Of a DNA stretch of 64,000 nt, positions 1-11,700 are shown piece after piece. The notes under the pieces are model-generated. The model was not told the DNA's origin and did not search any database. It saw nothing but the letters and a program-made list of their open reading frames with translations. The stretch's first letter is position 1; each line of letters opens with the position of its first letter. A program made the translations under genes and the position numbers. Origin of the DNA: Paraphaeosphaeria minitans (Eukaryota; Ascomycota; Dothideomycetes; Pleosporales; Didymosphaeriaceae); assembly GCA_015832175.1 (NCBI GenBank), contig WJXW01000009.1:1860001-1924000 (forward strand), in the 5' to 3' direction.

Positions 1-994
1 GTCTCGTTTCAGGCCGATTGCATTGCATACTGCTCGGCTCCTCCGGACCGGGCTTTTACATACATTCTCGCGAGAGTCTGCTGGATACCCATTTTTTGTC
101 TTCTACCCCGCTTAGAGAGCAGCAGAAGACAGCTGCCTCGCGAGCTTCATCTCCTTTGTTTGTTTCATTCATGCCCGTCCTCACGGATCTTTCTATGTCA
201 CCCTAAAGAGCTGAAAAACTGCTCTTACGCCCCCAGAGCCATCTGAAGCACATCACGAAACAAATAACTTCCAGCCAGGCCTACGCGCCTTGGACATCAC
301 CACCACCTGCATCGACACAGCATCTCCTTTACACTCTCCTACCACGGCATTTCCGCACACAGATTGGACTCTCCACCACGGCACCAGTGCATCCCGGCAT
401 CGGGCACGCTTTTGGTTCCTCGGTCTTCTTCCAGTATCCTCCCTTCTGATCACTGGGTAATCCCCCAAAATATGTTGTTCGGCATCTTGTTGAGTCTCGA
501 CCGATTTTGATTGTGCTTATTCTGCTTGCCACTTTTCTCTGCGGGCCAGGGGTAAGGGCGTGTAGAGGGCAGTCGGCGTACATATTGGGATTACTGGGCT
601 GGGCAGAGAGAGATACCAGGTAGTGATTTAGGTACCGCGTCGTAATGGGGAGGAGGAACGACGGTCGAAAGTCTGTCTTGCTCATAAAAAATACAATCGT
701 CATATTCAAGCGGGTTTTGCATTGTTTGTTTACTGTTCTTATCTCCGTGATGGTAATGCCTGACTCGAGTCTCGAGGGGCGTTTCAGTGGGCCCATAGTG
801 GCGCAGGCCAATGACGAGCATGCCGCTAGCGACGCAGATCCACCCTCGAGCCCCCACTTCACCAAACCAGCGGTCTGCCCCACCCATCCCGCAATGTCTC
901 AAAAGTGCCGGCAACCAACGCGTCCGGCACCCACGGCGGCCACCTGAGACACACCCCATGCACGTATGACGCGTCGCGCGTGTCCCCCGCTACC
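1..994. other. Window start to SLD5, no supported gene
   Basis: I see no convincing gene here. Several open frames of 60-180 codons overlap each other on both strands, but none has recognisable domains, a coherent codon bias or a plausible splice pattern. The last 100 bases or so are the promoter and 5' leader of the Sld5 gene. Confidence 0.5.
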
Positions 995-1923
995 ATGGAC
1001 ATCGATGACATCCTCGCCGAAGTCGACGTCGACGCCACGCCGCGCGAGACGCGCGACTTGCAGGAGCTGACGCGGGCGTGGGTCGCGGAGCGCGTTGCGC
1101 CTGAGATGATGGCGTGGCCGGGGGGGTTGATGGAGAGGGTGCTCGGGAGGGTGGGGAGGCAGGTACGTTGCTGAGGGGGGCGTTGTTGGAGGGCTGGAGG
1201 CGAAGGGGTTGGCTGTGGAAGGGTTGAACGGTAAAGGGGTTGATGAAGGGCTGAAGCTAAAGAGGTTGAGGTTGAGGCAGGGCTGACGAGAGCGCGCAGA
1301 TCGAGCTGGTGGAAGACCAGACGGGGAACATGGATCCGAAGACGAATTTTCGCCTGATTGTGGTGCAGACCGAAGTGGAGCGGTTCAAGTTCCTGGTGAG
1401 GAGCTTTTTGAGGGCGCGGTTGAGGAAGGTGTGTACTCCCTCCTAGCCGCTGTTGAGAGAATGGGGGGAAAGTATGGGGTGGAGGTGGAGGTGGAGTGCA
1501 GCGGAAGGCAAAGGGAAAGGAAAGCAAAGCAAAGCTAACAAGTGTTTCTGGCAGATCGACACCCACCCCCTCCACATCCTCGCGAAACACACCGAGTCCG
1601 ACGCGTCCCATCCTCTCCTCTCCCCCGCAGAGTACCAGTACCTCACCTCGCATCAGGCGCTGCTGGCCGCGCACTATGGCGCCTCGTTCCTCTCGCAGTT
1701 CCCGAATAACTTACAGCGGATGGACGACACGACGGGCGGGATCAGCATGGTGGATAAACCCGATGAAGACGCGGCGGTGTTGGTGAGGGTGCTGAGGGAT
1801 GTCGGGGAGGTCGCGGTGGAGGGGACGGATAAGAAGTTGGATATGAAGAGGGGGGATGTGTGGGTTGTGAGGTGGAGTGCGGTGAGGGGTTGGGTGGGGA
1901 GTGGGGATTTGGAGATTATATGA
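995..1923 (+). CDS. SLD5: GINS complex subunit Sld5 (DNA replication)
   Basis: Three exons, 995-1162, 1300-1428 and 1555-1923, joined by GT-AG introns (donors GTACGT and GTGTGT), give a protein of about 221 residues. That matches the roughly 220-residue size of animal Sld5 and is shorter than yeast Sld5. Sld5 is one of four GINS subunits; with Cdc45 and MCM2-7, GINS forms the CMG replicative helicase in the nucleus. Visible signatures are the acidic N-terminus [13 protein letters not shown], the helical A-domain with [40 protein letters not shown], and a C-terminal B-domain beginning near DVGEVAVEG and ending in [11 protein letters not shown]. The start is the first ATG in frame with this N-terminus (context ACC ATG G). 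Family assignment is firm; exon limits are inferred from reading continuity. Confidence 0.9.
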
Positions 1924-2917
1924 TATGATTGGGAAGACCTGGGCATAAGGTCGCCGGGATCAGAGCGGCTGGGCATCAGTCGATCGCTGACTTCAGAGCA
2001 GCTTTGGCGGGACGAAGACTAGGGGAACAGGCAAGCTGTCGGTATACCGAAACTGCATGCAGAAGCAGAACCTTGCGATGGGAGTCGAGCAAGCAAACAT
2101 CGCTCCTCTCGACGGGACACGGCAACGGAACGACAATAAATTATGAAAATGCATGAGTCTGAATGCAGGATTGCAGTGTGCGCGATTTACATCTGTGCAA
2201 CTGACGACGTTACTAATGAAGAACCCGCCTTACATGCTCCCGCGGTACTGTGTGATCCTGGAGTTGTGAATTGGCCTGGATGGATTCTTGCTCAGTCCGC
2301 TCGGTAGGTACTCCATTAACGTAGCATCGCTGAATCAGCCGAAACAGTAAATACTATGCAGCAGGTTGCGTCCCTAGCAAAACGCGGTTGCACGGTCGAT
2401 CATGTCGTCAGCCTGCGCTGGCCCCCACTTGGCTTTGCGACATATCACGACGAACTTGACTGCCGAAGTGTGGAAGACAGATGATTCGATGCAGCCACTT
2501 GAACTCGAAGTAACATGCGATTTGCTATCATATGATCGAGGTCAAAAGCAACTCCAGCATCCGATAGTTTCTGGGCTGCACAGTCCCGAGCGCTGCTGAA
2601 CCAAGCCCAAAATCAAACGACTGCCACCTACAAAAGTGTTTCAAAAATAGCGTTCCCCCCAGCCCCATCTTGGCACACGCAAAGTCCGTCCCTCTCTACC
2701 AATACAACTGCCCTCTGACGTTTCCCTACACCGCATGCGAGGGCAGTACTTTCGTATGACCCCCGGCGCACCCCCAAAATATCCCCCCTTTGGACACACT
2801 GCTAGGTGTTTTGGGATTAGCGTTCCGTGGTGGTGGGCCAAAAGAGGTAAATACAATGCTGGAGGCCTGGGTGGGTCGGTAATTCGGAAGGTCGCTCTGG
2901 ATGGGGAAGTGGGTTAT

Positions 2918-2923
2918 TATAAA
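2918..2923 (+). promoter_or_regulatory. TATA box of the GH43 gene
   Basis: TATAAA within GTTATTATAAACC lies 94 bases upstream of the GH43 ATG at 3017, a normal place for a TATA element in a strongly regulated fungal gene. Inferred from position and sequence only. Confidence 0.45.
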
Positions 2924-2959
2924 CCAGCCGGACTTCCTCTGGGGTAGTTTGGTGTCGGT

Positions 2960-3013
2960 CTGTACAGTTGAAAACCAAGTATCGTCCTGTACAGTTGAAA
3001 GCCAAGTATCGTC
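2960..3013 (+). repeat. 27-bp tandem duplication in the GH43 5' leader
   Basis: Two directly adjacent 27-base copies, 2960-2986 and 2987-3013, differ at a single A/G position. Each begins CTGTACAGTTGAAA and ends AAGTATCGTC. The second copy ends three bases before the ATG at 3017, so the duplication is in the presumed leader or core promoter. Confidence 0.9.
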
Positions 3014-3016
3014 GCC

Positions 3017-4155
3017 ATGTTTCTTTCGCTCGCTGCACTCCTCGCGGCTTCAGCACTGGCGTCGCCGCTCGCCTCACAGCCCGCAGCTCGCGATGTATCA
3101 TGTCATGGCATATCGGGCCCGTTTCTGGGCTCGTCGTTTCCGGATCCATGTCAGTTCGCAGAATCCTGTCTATTCTTGAAGGAATGAATACTGACAACAT
3201 CTCAGCCATCACAAACGAGGGCGGCACCTGGTATTCATTCGGGACTGGCAACGGGAAGGATTTCCAGAGCGCAAAGACCACAGACTTCAAGAAGGGCTGG
3301 ACCCGCTTCAAGAAGAGTCCGCTCCTCGCGATCAGGGAGGCAACGTGGGCTGGGCAGATGGCGAGCGGAAGCTCTGGGCTCTGGGCGCCAGACGTGATGA
3401 GGAGGACGGACGGAAAATATGTCATGTGCGTGGACAATCAAAGCACCACGCCACACCACCGCCCCGACGCAGCTAACCTCAGCAGGTACTTCGCCGCGCA
3501 GGACAAGCAGAAAATCTCCCAGCACTGCATCGGCGGTGCCATCGCCGACACCATCGAAGGTCCCTACCACCCCGTCAACGACTTCCACCAGTGCAACCGC
3601 ACCGCCAACGGCGTCATCGACCCCGCGTGGTTCAAGGACGCGGACGGCAGCCAGTACATCGTCTACAAGACGGAGATCCCCGCCAACTTCCTCGAGATCC
3701 GCGAGGTCGCCAGCTCCGGGCCCGCAGAAGGCGTCCGCTGGATCGGCAACGCAGTGCAGCTCCTCCGGGTCAACGGCCAGGGCTTCAGCGACGGCAACAA
3801 CATCGAAGCGCCGTACCTGTTCAAACGCGGCGGTGTCTACTTTTTGACGTACAGCACGCACATCACCATGGACGGGAGCTACGATGTGCAGTACGCGACG
3901 GCGAAGAGTGTGCGGGGGCCGTACACGCGGGTCAGGGAGCCGCTGCTGAGGAGCGGGACGCAGTATGGGTGTAAGCTGGTTGGGCCCGGGGGCGCAAGTT
4001 TCCAACGGTTCGTGGGCTTGGGGAAGGGTGAGGAGGGGACGAGGGTGGTTTTCCATGGGTTGACGGAGGAGATGAGTATCAACAAGCGCGTGGTGTATAC
4101 GGCCGATGTCAAGGTGGAGGGGGATAGGCTTTCTGTTCCTCCGTCTAGGAGGTAG
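3017..4155 (+). CDS. Secreted glycoside hydrolase family 43 (arabinanase/beta-xylosidase type)
   Basis: Exons 3017-3149, 3206-3425 and 3486-4155 encode about 340 residues. Residues 1-16 (MFLSLAALLAASALAS) form a signal peptide, so the enzyme is probably secreted to act on plant arabinan or arabinoxylan. The five-bladed beta-propeller fold is supported by three conserved acidic sites: D43 in DPSI (general base), D163 in GVIDPAWF (pKa modulator) and E225 in NNIEAPYLF (general acid). SSGLWAPDV and YVMYFAAQD are also typical of GH43. The first intron restores the DP-SI motif; the second restores YVMYFAAQ. The second intron is 60 nt with no stop in frame, so retaining it would add 20 residues. Exact substrate and subfamily cannot be read from sequence alone. 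Confidence 0.9.
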
Positions 4156-6589
4156 GGCGACGTTATGGGGTAGGCGTTTGTGGTGTTTGAGTTTTACCAG
4201 GTGTTTCCCAAGCGATTCCGCTCCTCGCGTGTCCTGGGCAGATGGTTGTCTGCAACTCGTTTCGGTGGGGCTGTGCATTTATTCGCGATGTGAAGTACCA
4301 CCTGGCGGCTGTAAAGGGACCGCGACGGTTGCTACTGTGCCTAAAAAAGGGAGTCGTGTCGGAACTTGCTGCGCACATACGCAAGGCCAGTGCGTGAACC
4401 AATATTTAACCATGAAAGGAAAAGTAATGCTAGGGGCGGCCAGGCAGATCTTGATGTTCTACAAGTTCGAAGGCATTCCGAAGTACTGGTAACCGGGAAA
4501 GTGACTCAAGTGAGGAGTAACCCGCTGTATCTCGTCAGTGCTATATCAGACCTCTGTGCGACTTGGCGGTTCTGCCGCCATGGACTGGGGAATGGGGGCG
4601 ATAAGGTGCTTACCCTATGAGCTGCCGGAGATAAACCGGTAGCAAATCGTTGTGGGCATGGGTCCGCTGGGGGATATATCCGCATGTGATGTAACGGTCG
4701 TGCAGAAAGGCTGTTTGGTGCGGGCCATGAACATTGACCGGTTCTCAAGCATACGTACCCATGGTAGCTTCCGACTCCGAGTTCGTCTCCGTCCGTGACT
4801 ACGGTATCGGAAGCCGAGGTCACAGGGGTATCTAGCCGAACTGTCCCCCCTTGAAGCGAATCTAAGAATGCCACAGGGTGGTTGGATAGGAAAAAGTTTG
4901 CTACCTTTCTTTTGAACCAGTGATTGAGTGGTCAAGGTTGTTTCTTGCCTTGAAAAGGCCTGTATTGAGATACATAATCTACAGCGAGACATTTTTGGGT
5001 GTTTCCCAGCCAGGAACTTGGCCAAATTGTCCTTAGGGCCGTGGAGAAGTCCGATGCGTGACGTGCAACAGAGCCGCATGCAGCACCTGGTAGAGTTAGA
5101 AAGGGGGGACAGGGGAACCTTGAGATTCAAGGATAGCAATCCGTCTGCGCGTCAGCAAGAGCCTCATCGTCTGCCGCTGAAAACATTCGTGATCGGTGAC
5201 CCGGGGTCGAGCTGCTGCGCGAGAGAAGCATCCCTTTCTTTTCCAGAAGCGGCATGCAGTATCAGCAATGTAGCCCGTTGGGGCAAATGTTTCAGATTGA
5301 TAAATCTTTGGGGCTTAGGTATAAACGTATGTGCGAAGACATTTGTCAGTCGGTCATTGGTGTCGGAGGGTTAGTGCTCAGCCTTGCTGCAGGTGCGGTA
5401 AGATGGAAGCGCGACATGGTGGGGCTGTGAACTTTCCAGATCTAGGCGCTTGATTACCTACACAACGTGGGGTTTTATTCGACCAGTAACTCTCTGTCTA
5501 TCCTGCTGTACCTTTTGTTATCATATTTCATAAGCTGACCTTCTACCACGATTAGGTAGATGTGCTCAGCTAAGTACGCCTATGCAGCTAGGTACCGTCC
5601 AGGTCCCGCTCAGAACTTCTTCACACCTAGTCCTCGATACCTGACCCTGGTCGTCAAGCTGAAGGCTCTTGTTCCTGGCCGGGATATGCTCATTGCGGAT
5701 GAATCTCACGAGGCAGTTTTCTCGCCTAACTTTCAACATGCTGTTCGCACTGCGTCAACATGAACAGGGATCAGAACCGCAACGTGACCATCGACCGCAC
5801 TTCGCTCGCCCGCCCGTGTACTGACCATGCACGCGGCAGTGCAATTCAATACTCGGGGGTTTTACTCGCGATTACAGCACTCCGCAGTACCGTACCTGGA
5901 AACATTAGTCAGCCACAGGGGAAAGTTCACAGCCCCACCATAGGTACCTATCGACCGTTTCCTAAGCGCCTCATGAATCCGGGGGGGGAAACGACGGCAT
6001 CCTTCCCGTAAGCTCGCCGCTACGGGCCGCGAGAGTTCTCTGGATAGGCTGCTCTAGTCGCCCGCTCTGTTCGACAAGGCAAACCCCCTGAATTGTTGGA
6101 GTTCATGACGATTGTTTCAGGGGTAGGACACCCTGCGCCCCGTACGTCTAATCAGCTCGTGTGTTGCAGAGAGGCCGCCAAACGTTGCATATCAGGGCCA
6201 GCAATCCAAACTTAGGAAATGCGCTGTGTTCTTGGAACTTCACTCACCGGTGCCTTCGCAACAAAAGACCACCAGATGGAGGTCCTTCGGTCTGTGCGGA
6301 AGTGGTCTGAGTGTCGGATAATCCCCAATCTGGGCAGTTCGGCACATTGTGATCCTATCCTGGATGCATGTAGCGAATGAGAATAGCTGACATTTAGCTT
6401 TCGAAATGCAGCCATCGATGTGAGGCGTTCTTCGGGAGAAGGTGCTATGGGGCGGCCTTCTACATCACCGCTGAAGTTAGGTCACAAGTCAGTATAAGAG
6501 AAAGCATCTTGAGCTTTCAAACTGCATTCAGACCACTTCCCCATACAACATCCCAATAACAAAAGCATCTTCTACAGCAGCCTTCCGCC

Positions 6590-6814
6590 ATGCCGCACAC
6601 TACTCAGAAACAGACTCAGTCGACGCCGACTCAGGTGACGACTTCTGCTAGCCAAGGGAGCAGCAATAGCACGGTAGGTGCAAGTGGTTCCTTACTAGAG
6701 AATCTCATTAACATGAGTCAGGGCTCTCAAAGCTTTGCTATGCAGAGCTGGTTAGCCGAAAAGCCAACGGAAGGACATTGGACTCAATACAGCAGCAAGA
6801 ACACCGGAAGGTGA
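6590..6814 (+). CDS. Possible small Ser/Thr/Gln-rich protein, 74 aa
   Basis: A single ORF of 74 codons starts at an ATG in good context (CCGCC ATG CC). Its upstream 100 bases look like a fungal promoter and leader: TATAAGAG near 6493, pyrimidine-rich stretches and CAACATCCCAATAAC. The product is low-complexity at first (QTQSTPTQVTTSASQGSSNS) and then contains SLLENLINMSQGSQSF and SWLAEKPTEGHWTQY. There is no signal peptide or membrane segment. I do not recognise a family. It could be a real small gene, the first exon of a longer one, or chance. Confidence 0.3.
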   Translation: MPHTTQKQTQSTPTQVTTSASQGSSNSTVGASGSLLENLINMSQGSQSFAMQSWLAEKPTEGHWTQYSSKNTGR

Positions 6815-8159
6815 AAAGAACATGCGCGCTTGCTATTGGAAGAGTCGAGAATGTATCTGGTATTGTCGGGCTTATAAAGCCCGGCGAGGTGGGCTTTCAA
6901 GTGTCGAGTCAGCAGCAATAGGTAGCGATGCGTTCCATGATTTAGATCTTTTGAAGCGATGTTTCGAACCGGGAATCTATAGAGGGAAGGATCAATTGGC
7001 ATGATGAACACATGGCGGGGACAGGTTGAAGGTGCTTGTTTAACCAGACGGCAGGTATACTTTCGGCAGTCTGTATTATTTTCAAGCAAAGGTTGTATAG
7101 ATCTCTTTCTCAGCTACGATAGATGTGATCGGAGTTGTATAGATCGATTGAGTTGGGACAAACAATTCATCTTGCCACCCGTGCTCGGGGTAGCGTGCTG
7201 AGACCTCGTACACGTAAAATATCCATGGCTTGTTAATGTGCGGGTGTGAACGTGTTGAATGTTGTGTATGTGGTGGGAGGTGGGAGGGCATAAGGGGACC
7301 GCCGGACACGGCCCTGATGGGTTGTAGCTGACTTTTTCAAGCTGATGCTCTCTGAGATTCCTTTCCTATCTTGTCCATTTCCTTGCCTAGTACCACCCTT
7401 TTCCAGCTGTTCCACGCTTTTCTAGGGTTTCAAGACCTCTAGTGCCAAGGTGTTATCTATGGATGATTATCTTCATGATGTGGTTTGTGACGAGTCCGTG
7501 CACTCACCTGCAAATCTTAGTTCCTCGCCCTTCAGACCACCATGAACGCTTCCCAGAAACGCGTCGTTGCCATCTAGGGAGGTCTGATCGTTCCGGAGTC
7601 TCCGACACGTTGCTTCAAATCCTCATCATAAGGTTTGCCAAGTTTTGTAACTACTCTGCGAGCTGGACACCCGATATTATCCAGGTCATTAGTCCACTGA
7701 TAGACAGCGAGCGTTCTAAGATACACATTAGCAACTAGTTTCTTACGATTAAGTAAATCGTCTCCGTTTTTTTAAGATTTTTCAATCCTGTGCATGACAT
7801 TGATTAAGTCTCGAGGCTCTGAACACTCTAGCTTCAGATTAATCAACATGAAGGGCAGATATCAAAACCGGCAGAAATTCCCTGCACCATTAAATTTAGA
7901 TGATGTAATTCATTCGTGTCAGTTAAACCTTGGTTATCTGAGCCTTGCCGTGCTTACTTGGATCCTCCATCGATATCCCTGCCAGAAAGGCAAGGGAGTG
8001 GTGGAGTTCAGATATTTCAATGTACCTAGTACCGCAGTACAATTCATATGCCTTCGTGAGGCAGATTTCATACGTGTCGGGTGCTCTTGGATGTGGCTAT
8101 AGAGCAGAAATATGTGACAAAGGGCGAAGTGTAAGACGGGCACGTTGATAAGTCGTGGT

Positions 8160-8540
8160 GCGCAATCAGTTCGCGATAACGAATCTCTAATTAGCTTTAG
8201 TAGGAATTAAATGAAGCTAGCCGAACTAAGTTCTTCTTACTTATGCGAACCTAAGATAAGCTTCAGTGTTTTCACTATTTCTAATGTTCATTTATAATAG
8301 AATACGTTTTTCTAATTTAAGTAGCGTAATAGTGAATATAAAAAAATTATTGCTAGTATTGTATTAAATTAGCACTACAATACTCTTAGCTAAGTTCAAA
8401 ATTGTGAAAATAAATAAACAAATATTCAGAAGTATAGAGAATGCCAAATGTTTTATTGTTTCTAAAGCAGATGGTAGTTTTGTGCGGAGATAGCAGCTTA
8501 TTACCCTTAGAATAGCTAACGCTAAAGTCAGTTAGGTCAA
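8160..8540. other. AT-rich patch, likely decayed mobile DNA
   Basis: About 400 bases rich in A and T (for example ATATAAAAAAATTATTG and AAATAAATAAACAAATATT) stand out from the surrounding roughly 50% GC sequence. There is no coding potential. Such islands in filamentous ascomycetes are usually remnants of transposons mutated by C-to-T changes; that origin is inferred here. Confidence 0.5.
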
Positions 8541-8554
8541 CCTGTTCGCACAAG
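8240..8554. mobile_element. Possible MITE with 11-bp terminal inverted repeats
   Basis: CTTATGCGAAC at 8240-8250 is matched in inverted orientation by GTTCGCACAAG at 8544-8554 (complement CTTGTGCGAAC), 10 of 11 identical, with the difference a transition. The enclosed 315 bases are AT-rich and non-coding, which suits a miniature inverted-repeat element. I could not see a target-site duplication, so this is weak. Confidence 0.25.
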
Positions 8555-8793
8555 ACACAAGCTTTGGCAGGCGCGGGGCAGCAACTGGACCCCCACTATT
8601 CAACTCGACCGCCCAGCAGCGGTCCGTATCTAATATTGCGTGCGATGGACTTAGTTTTGGCTCCGCTCCATTTTTTTTAATCAGCGGGCCTGATCACTGC
8701 CTGTGTTCCTACCCTGTGACTCCGCGTCTATACGTACATCCCTAGACATCCTGCTTCACGCCTCCAGCATACCATCCAACAGCTACGAACAAC

Positions 8794-11700
8794 ATGGGCT
8801 CAACAGGCATGGGTGAGCGGGGCATCCGCATCGCTATTGATGTAAGTCTGTCAATAGCAGAGCAATTGGATGCACACTGACAACCACAGCGAGGAGGCAC
8901 CTTCACCGATTGCGTAGGCAATCCAGGCACAGGCAAAATGGAAGACGATGTTGTCATCAAGCTACTTTCGGTCGATCCCTCCAATTACGACGATGCGCCC
9001 CTCGAAGGCATCCGCCGCCTACTGTCCAGATTCACCGGTAAAGAAATCCCTCGTGGCGAGCCGCTAGACACCTCCAAGATTGAGAGCATACGCATGGGCA
9101 CCACTGTTGCGACAAACGCCCTGCTGGAACGCAAGGGCGAAGATATCGCCATGGTGGTGACAAAAGGATTCAAAGATTGCTTGGAGATCGGCAACCAGTC
9201 CCGACCGAATATCTTCGCGTTGGACATAAGAAAGCCGGAGGTCCTATACAAGAAGGTGGTGGAGATAGACGAGCGAGTCACCCTTGAAGACTATGCTGAG
9301 GACCCAGAGCGGACACAGACCGAGGCCAAGTCAATAGACGAGGCAGGCGAGAACCCAGAGCTCGTCAAGGGTATGTCCGGTGAGACGGTGCGCATATTAC
9401 AAAGGCCCGCTGAGGACACAATACGGAAGCAGCTGCAGGAGGTGTACGATAGTGGCCTGCGGAGCATTGCTGTGTGCTTGATGCATGGCTATACCTACAA
9501 CAAGCATGAGGCCTTGGTCGGCAAGATCGCAAAACAAATCGGTTTCGAGCATGTTAGCTTGAGCCATGAGCTTATGCCCATGATCAAGCTAGTACCAAGA
9601 GCAACTTCTGCTTGCGCCGACGCGTATTTGACACCGGCTATACGCAAGTACATTGATGGCTTCTCGAAAGGATTCAAGGGAGGACTTGGTACAAAGAGCG
9701 TGAAACAAGAGAAAGGGTCCAAAGGCGCGAGGTGCGAGTTCATGCAGTCGGATGGTGGTCTAGTCGACGTTGACATATTCTCTGGTTTGAAGGCCATTCT
9801 TTCAGGCCCGGCGGGTGGTGTGGTGGGCTATGCGCTCACATCGTACGACCCAGAAACTCAGATTCCGGTTATCGGCTTCGACATGGGCGGCACTTCGACA
9901 GACGTTAGTAGATATGGAGCGGGAAGATATGACCACGTCTTTGAAACCACCACCGCCGGCGTGACAATCCAATCTCCTCAACTCGATATCAACACTGTTG
10001 CCGCGGGTGGAGGTTCGCGATTGTTCTGGAAGAATGGTCTGTTCGTCGTTGGCCCGGAGTCGGCGAGTGCACACCCCGGACCAGCATGTTACCGCAAGGG
10101 GGGTCCATTAACCATTACCGATGCGAATCTCTTTCTTGGGCGCCTACTTCCTGACTTCTTTCCTAAGATATTCGGCAAGAACGAAGACGAAGGACTGAAT
10201 GCGGAGGCAAGCGAGAAGCTATTCAAAGAATTGGCAGAGCAAATCAATAAAGAAGTTGCAGGTGGCAATGAGGAGAAAGAGATGTCGCTGGACGACATAG
10301 CTAATGGGTTTATCAAGATTGCGAACGAGACTATGACACGGCCTATCCGAAGTTTGACCGAAGCGCGAGGTCACGACACGTCAAAACACAGACTTGCAAC
10401 TTTTGGTGGCGCTGGTGGCCAGCATGCAGTAGCCATCGCAGAAGCATTGGGTATCTCCCAGATACTAGTCCATCGCTATTCTTCCGTCCTATCGGCTTAT
10501 GGCATGGCGCTTGCGGACGTCGTAGATGAGCGGCAAGAGCCAGAATCGAAGGTGTGGTCGGATGATAAATCAACACGTGAATACCTGCAGAGCAAGATGA
10601 AGGATCTCAAATCGAAATCTATTGCTAGATTGAAGGATCAAGGATTTGAAGAAGATCAGATCAAGTTTGAAGAATATCTTAACCTGCGATATCGTGGCAC
10701 AGAGTCTGCTCTTATGATCGTCAAGCCTACGAAAGAGGAGGCGGAGAAGGAGTTTGGAGGCGACGACTGGGCATTCGACAAGGCGTTTATCAAACAGCAC
10801 GAACAAGAATTCGGCTTCACGCTTCCAGATCGCGACATCATTGTAGACGATGTCCGCGCAAGAGGCATCGGTAAGACGTTCGAGGGACTGGAGAAGACGG
10901 TCGATCAGCAGCTTAGAGAGATCAAGCCCAAAGATCTTCAGAAGGGGGACAAGGTATACGACACACGCAAGGTGTTCTTCGAAGGCGGTCGACAGGACAC
11001 GGCAATCTACAAGCTCGAAGATCTGAACACAGGCGACCGTATTAATGGACCTGCTATCATTGCAGACGGCACCCAGACGATAGTGGTTACTCCTGACGCG
11101 TCGGCGTTGATTATCGACACACATGTTATTATCAACATTGGAGAGAGTGATATTCAGGACAAGAAGATCGACACAAAGGAGATTGATCCAATCCTTCTCA
11201 GCATCTTCGCCCATCGCTTTATGGCCATCGCTGAACAGATGGGTCGTGCCCTCCAGAAAACAAGCGTTTCCACCAACGTCAAAGAGCGTCTTGACTACTC
11301 GTGCGCACTTTTTGACGCTGATGGCGGGCTAGTCGCAAACGGTAAGCTACACCCATAGCATCACGATGCGTGTTGAACTAACAATCTCCAGCACCTCATC
11401 TTCCTGTACACTTGGGTAGTATGTCGACTTGCGTTCGCAAACAGTCAGCCATATGGAAAGGCAAGCTCAAGAAGGGCGATGTTCTCGTCTCGAACCATCC
11501 CATGTTTGGTGGCACTCATTTGCCTGACATAACCGTCGTCACGCCTGCTTTCAGCGGTGATGAGATAATCTTCTTCGTGGCCTCGCGTGCACATCACGCT
11601 GACATTGGAGGTATTCTACCAGGCAGCATGCCCCCTGCCAGTCGAGAGCTTTTCCAAGAGGGCGCTCAGATCAAGTCCGAGAAGCTCGTTTCAGAAGGAC

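Larger units (their letters stand above)
1924..3016. other. Spacer between SLD5 and GH43 gene
   Basis: About 1.1 kb holding the SLD5 3' end and the promoter of the GH43 gene. No gene recognised. The last 60 bases contain a short tandem duplication, listed separately. Confidence 0.5.
4156..8793. other. 4.6-kb gene-poor spacer between GH43 and 5-oxoprolinase
   Basis: No recognisable protein domain was found in any frame. The stretch holds scattered unsupported ORFs, one possible small gene at 6590, one copy of the palindrome TAGGTACCTA (5941-5950), and an AT-rich patch at about 8160-8540. The final 100 bases or so are the 5-oxoprolinase promoter. Confidence 0.5.

Noticed and set aside
3235..4278. 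347-codon ORF antisense to the GH43 gene
   Set aside because: A shadow of GC-rich coding sequence on the opposite strand; GH43 motifs fix the real frame.
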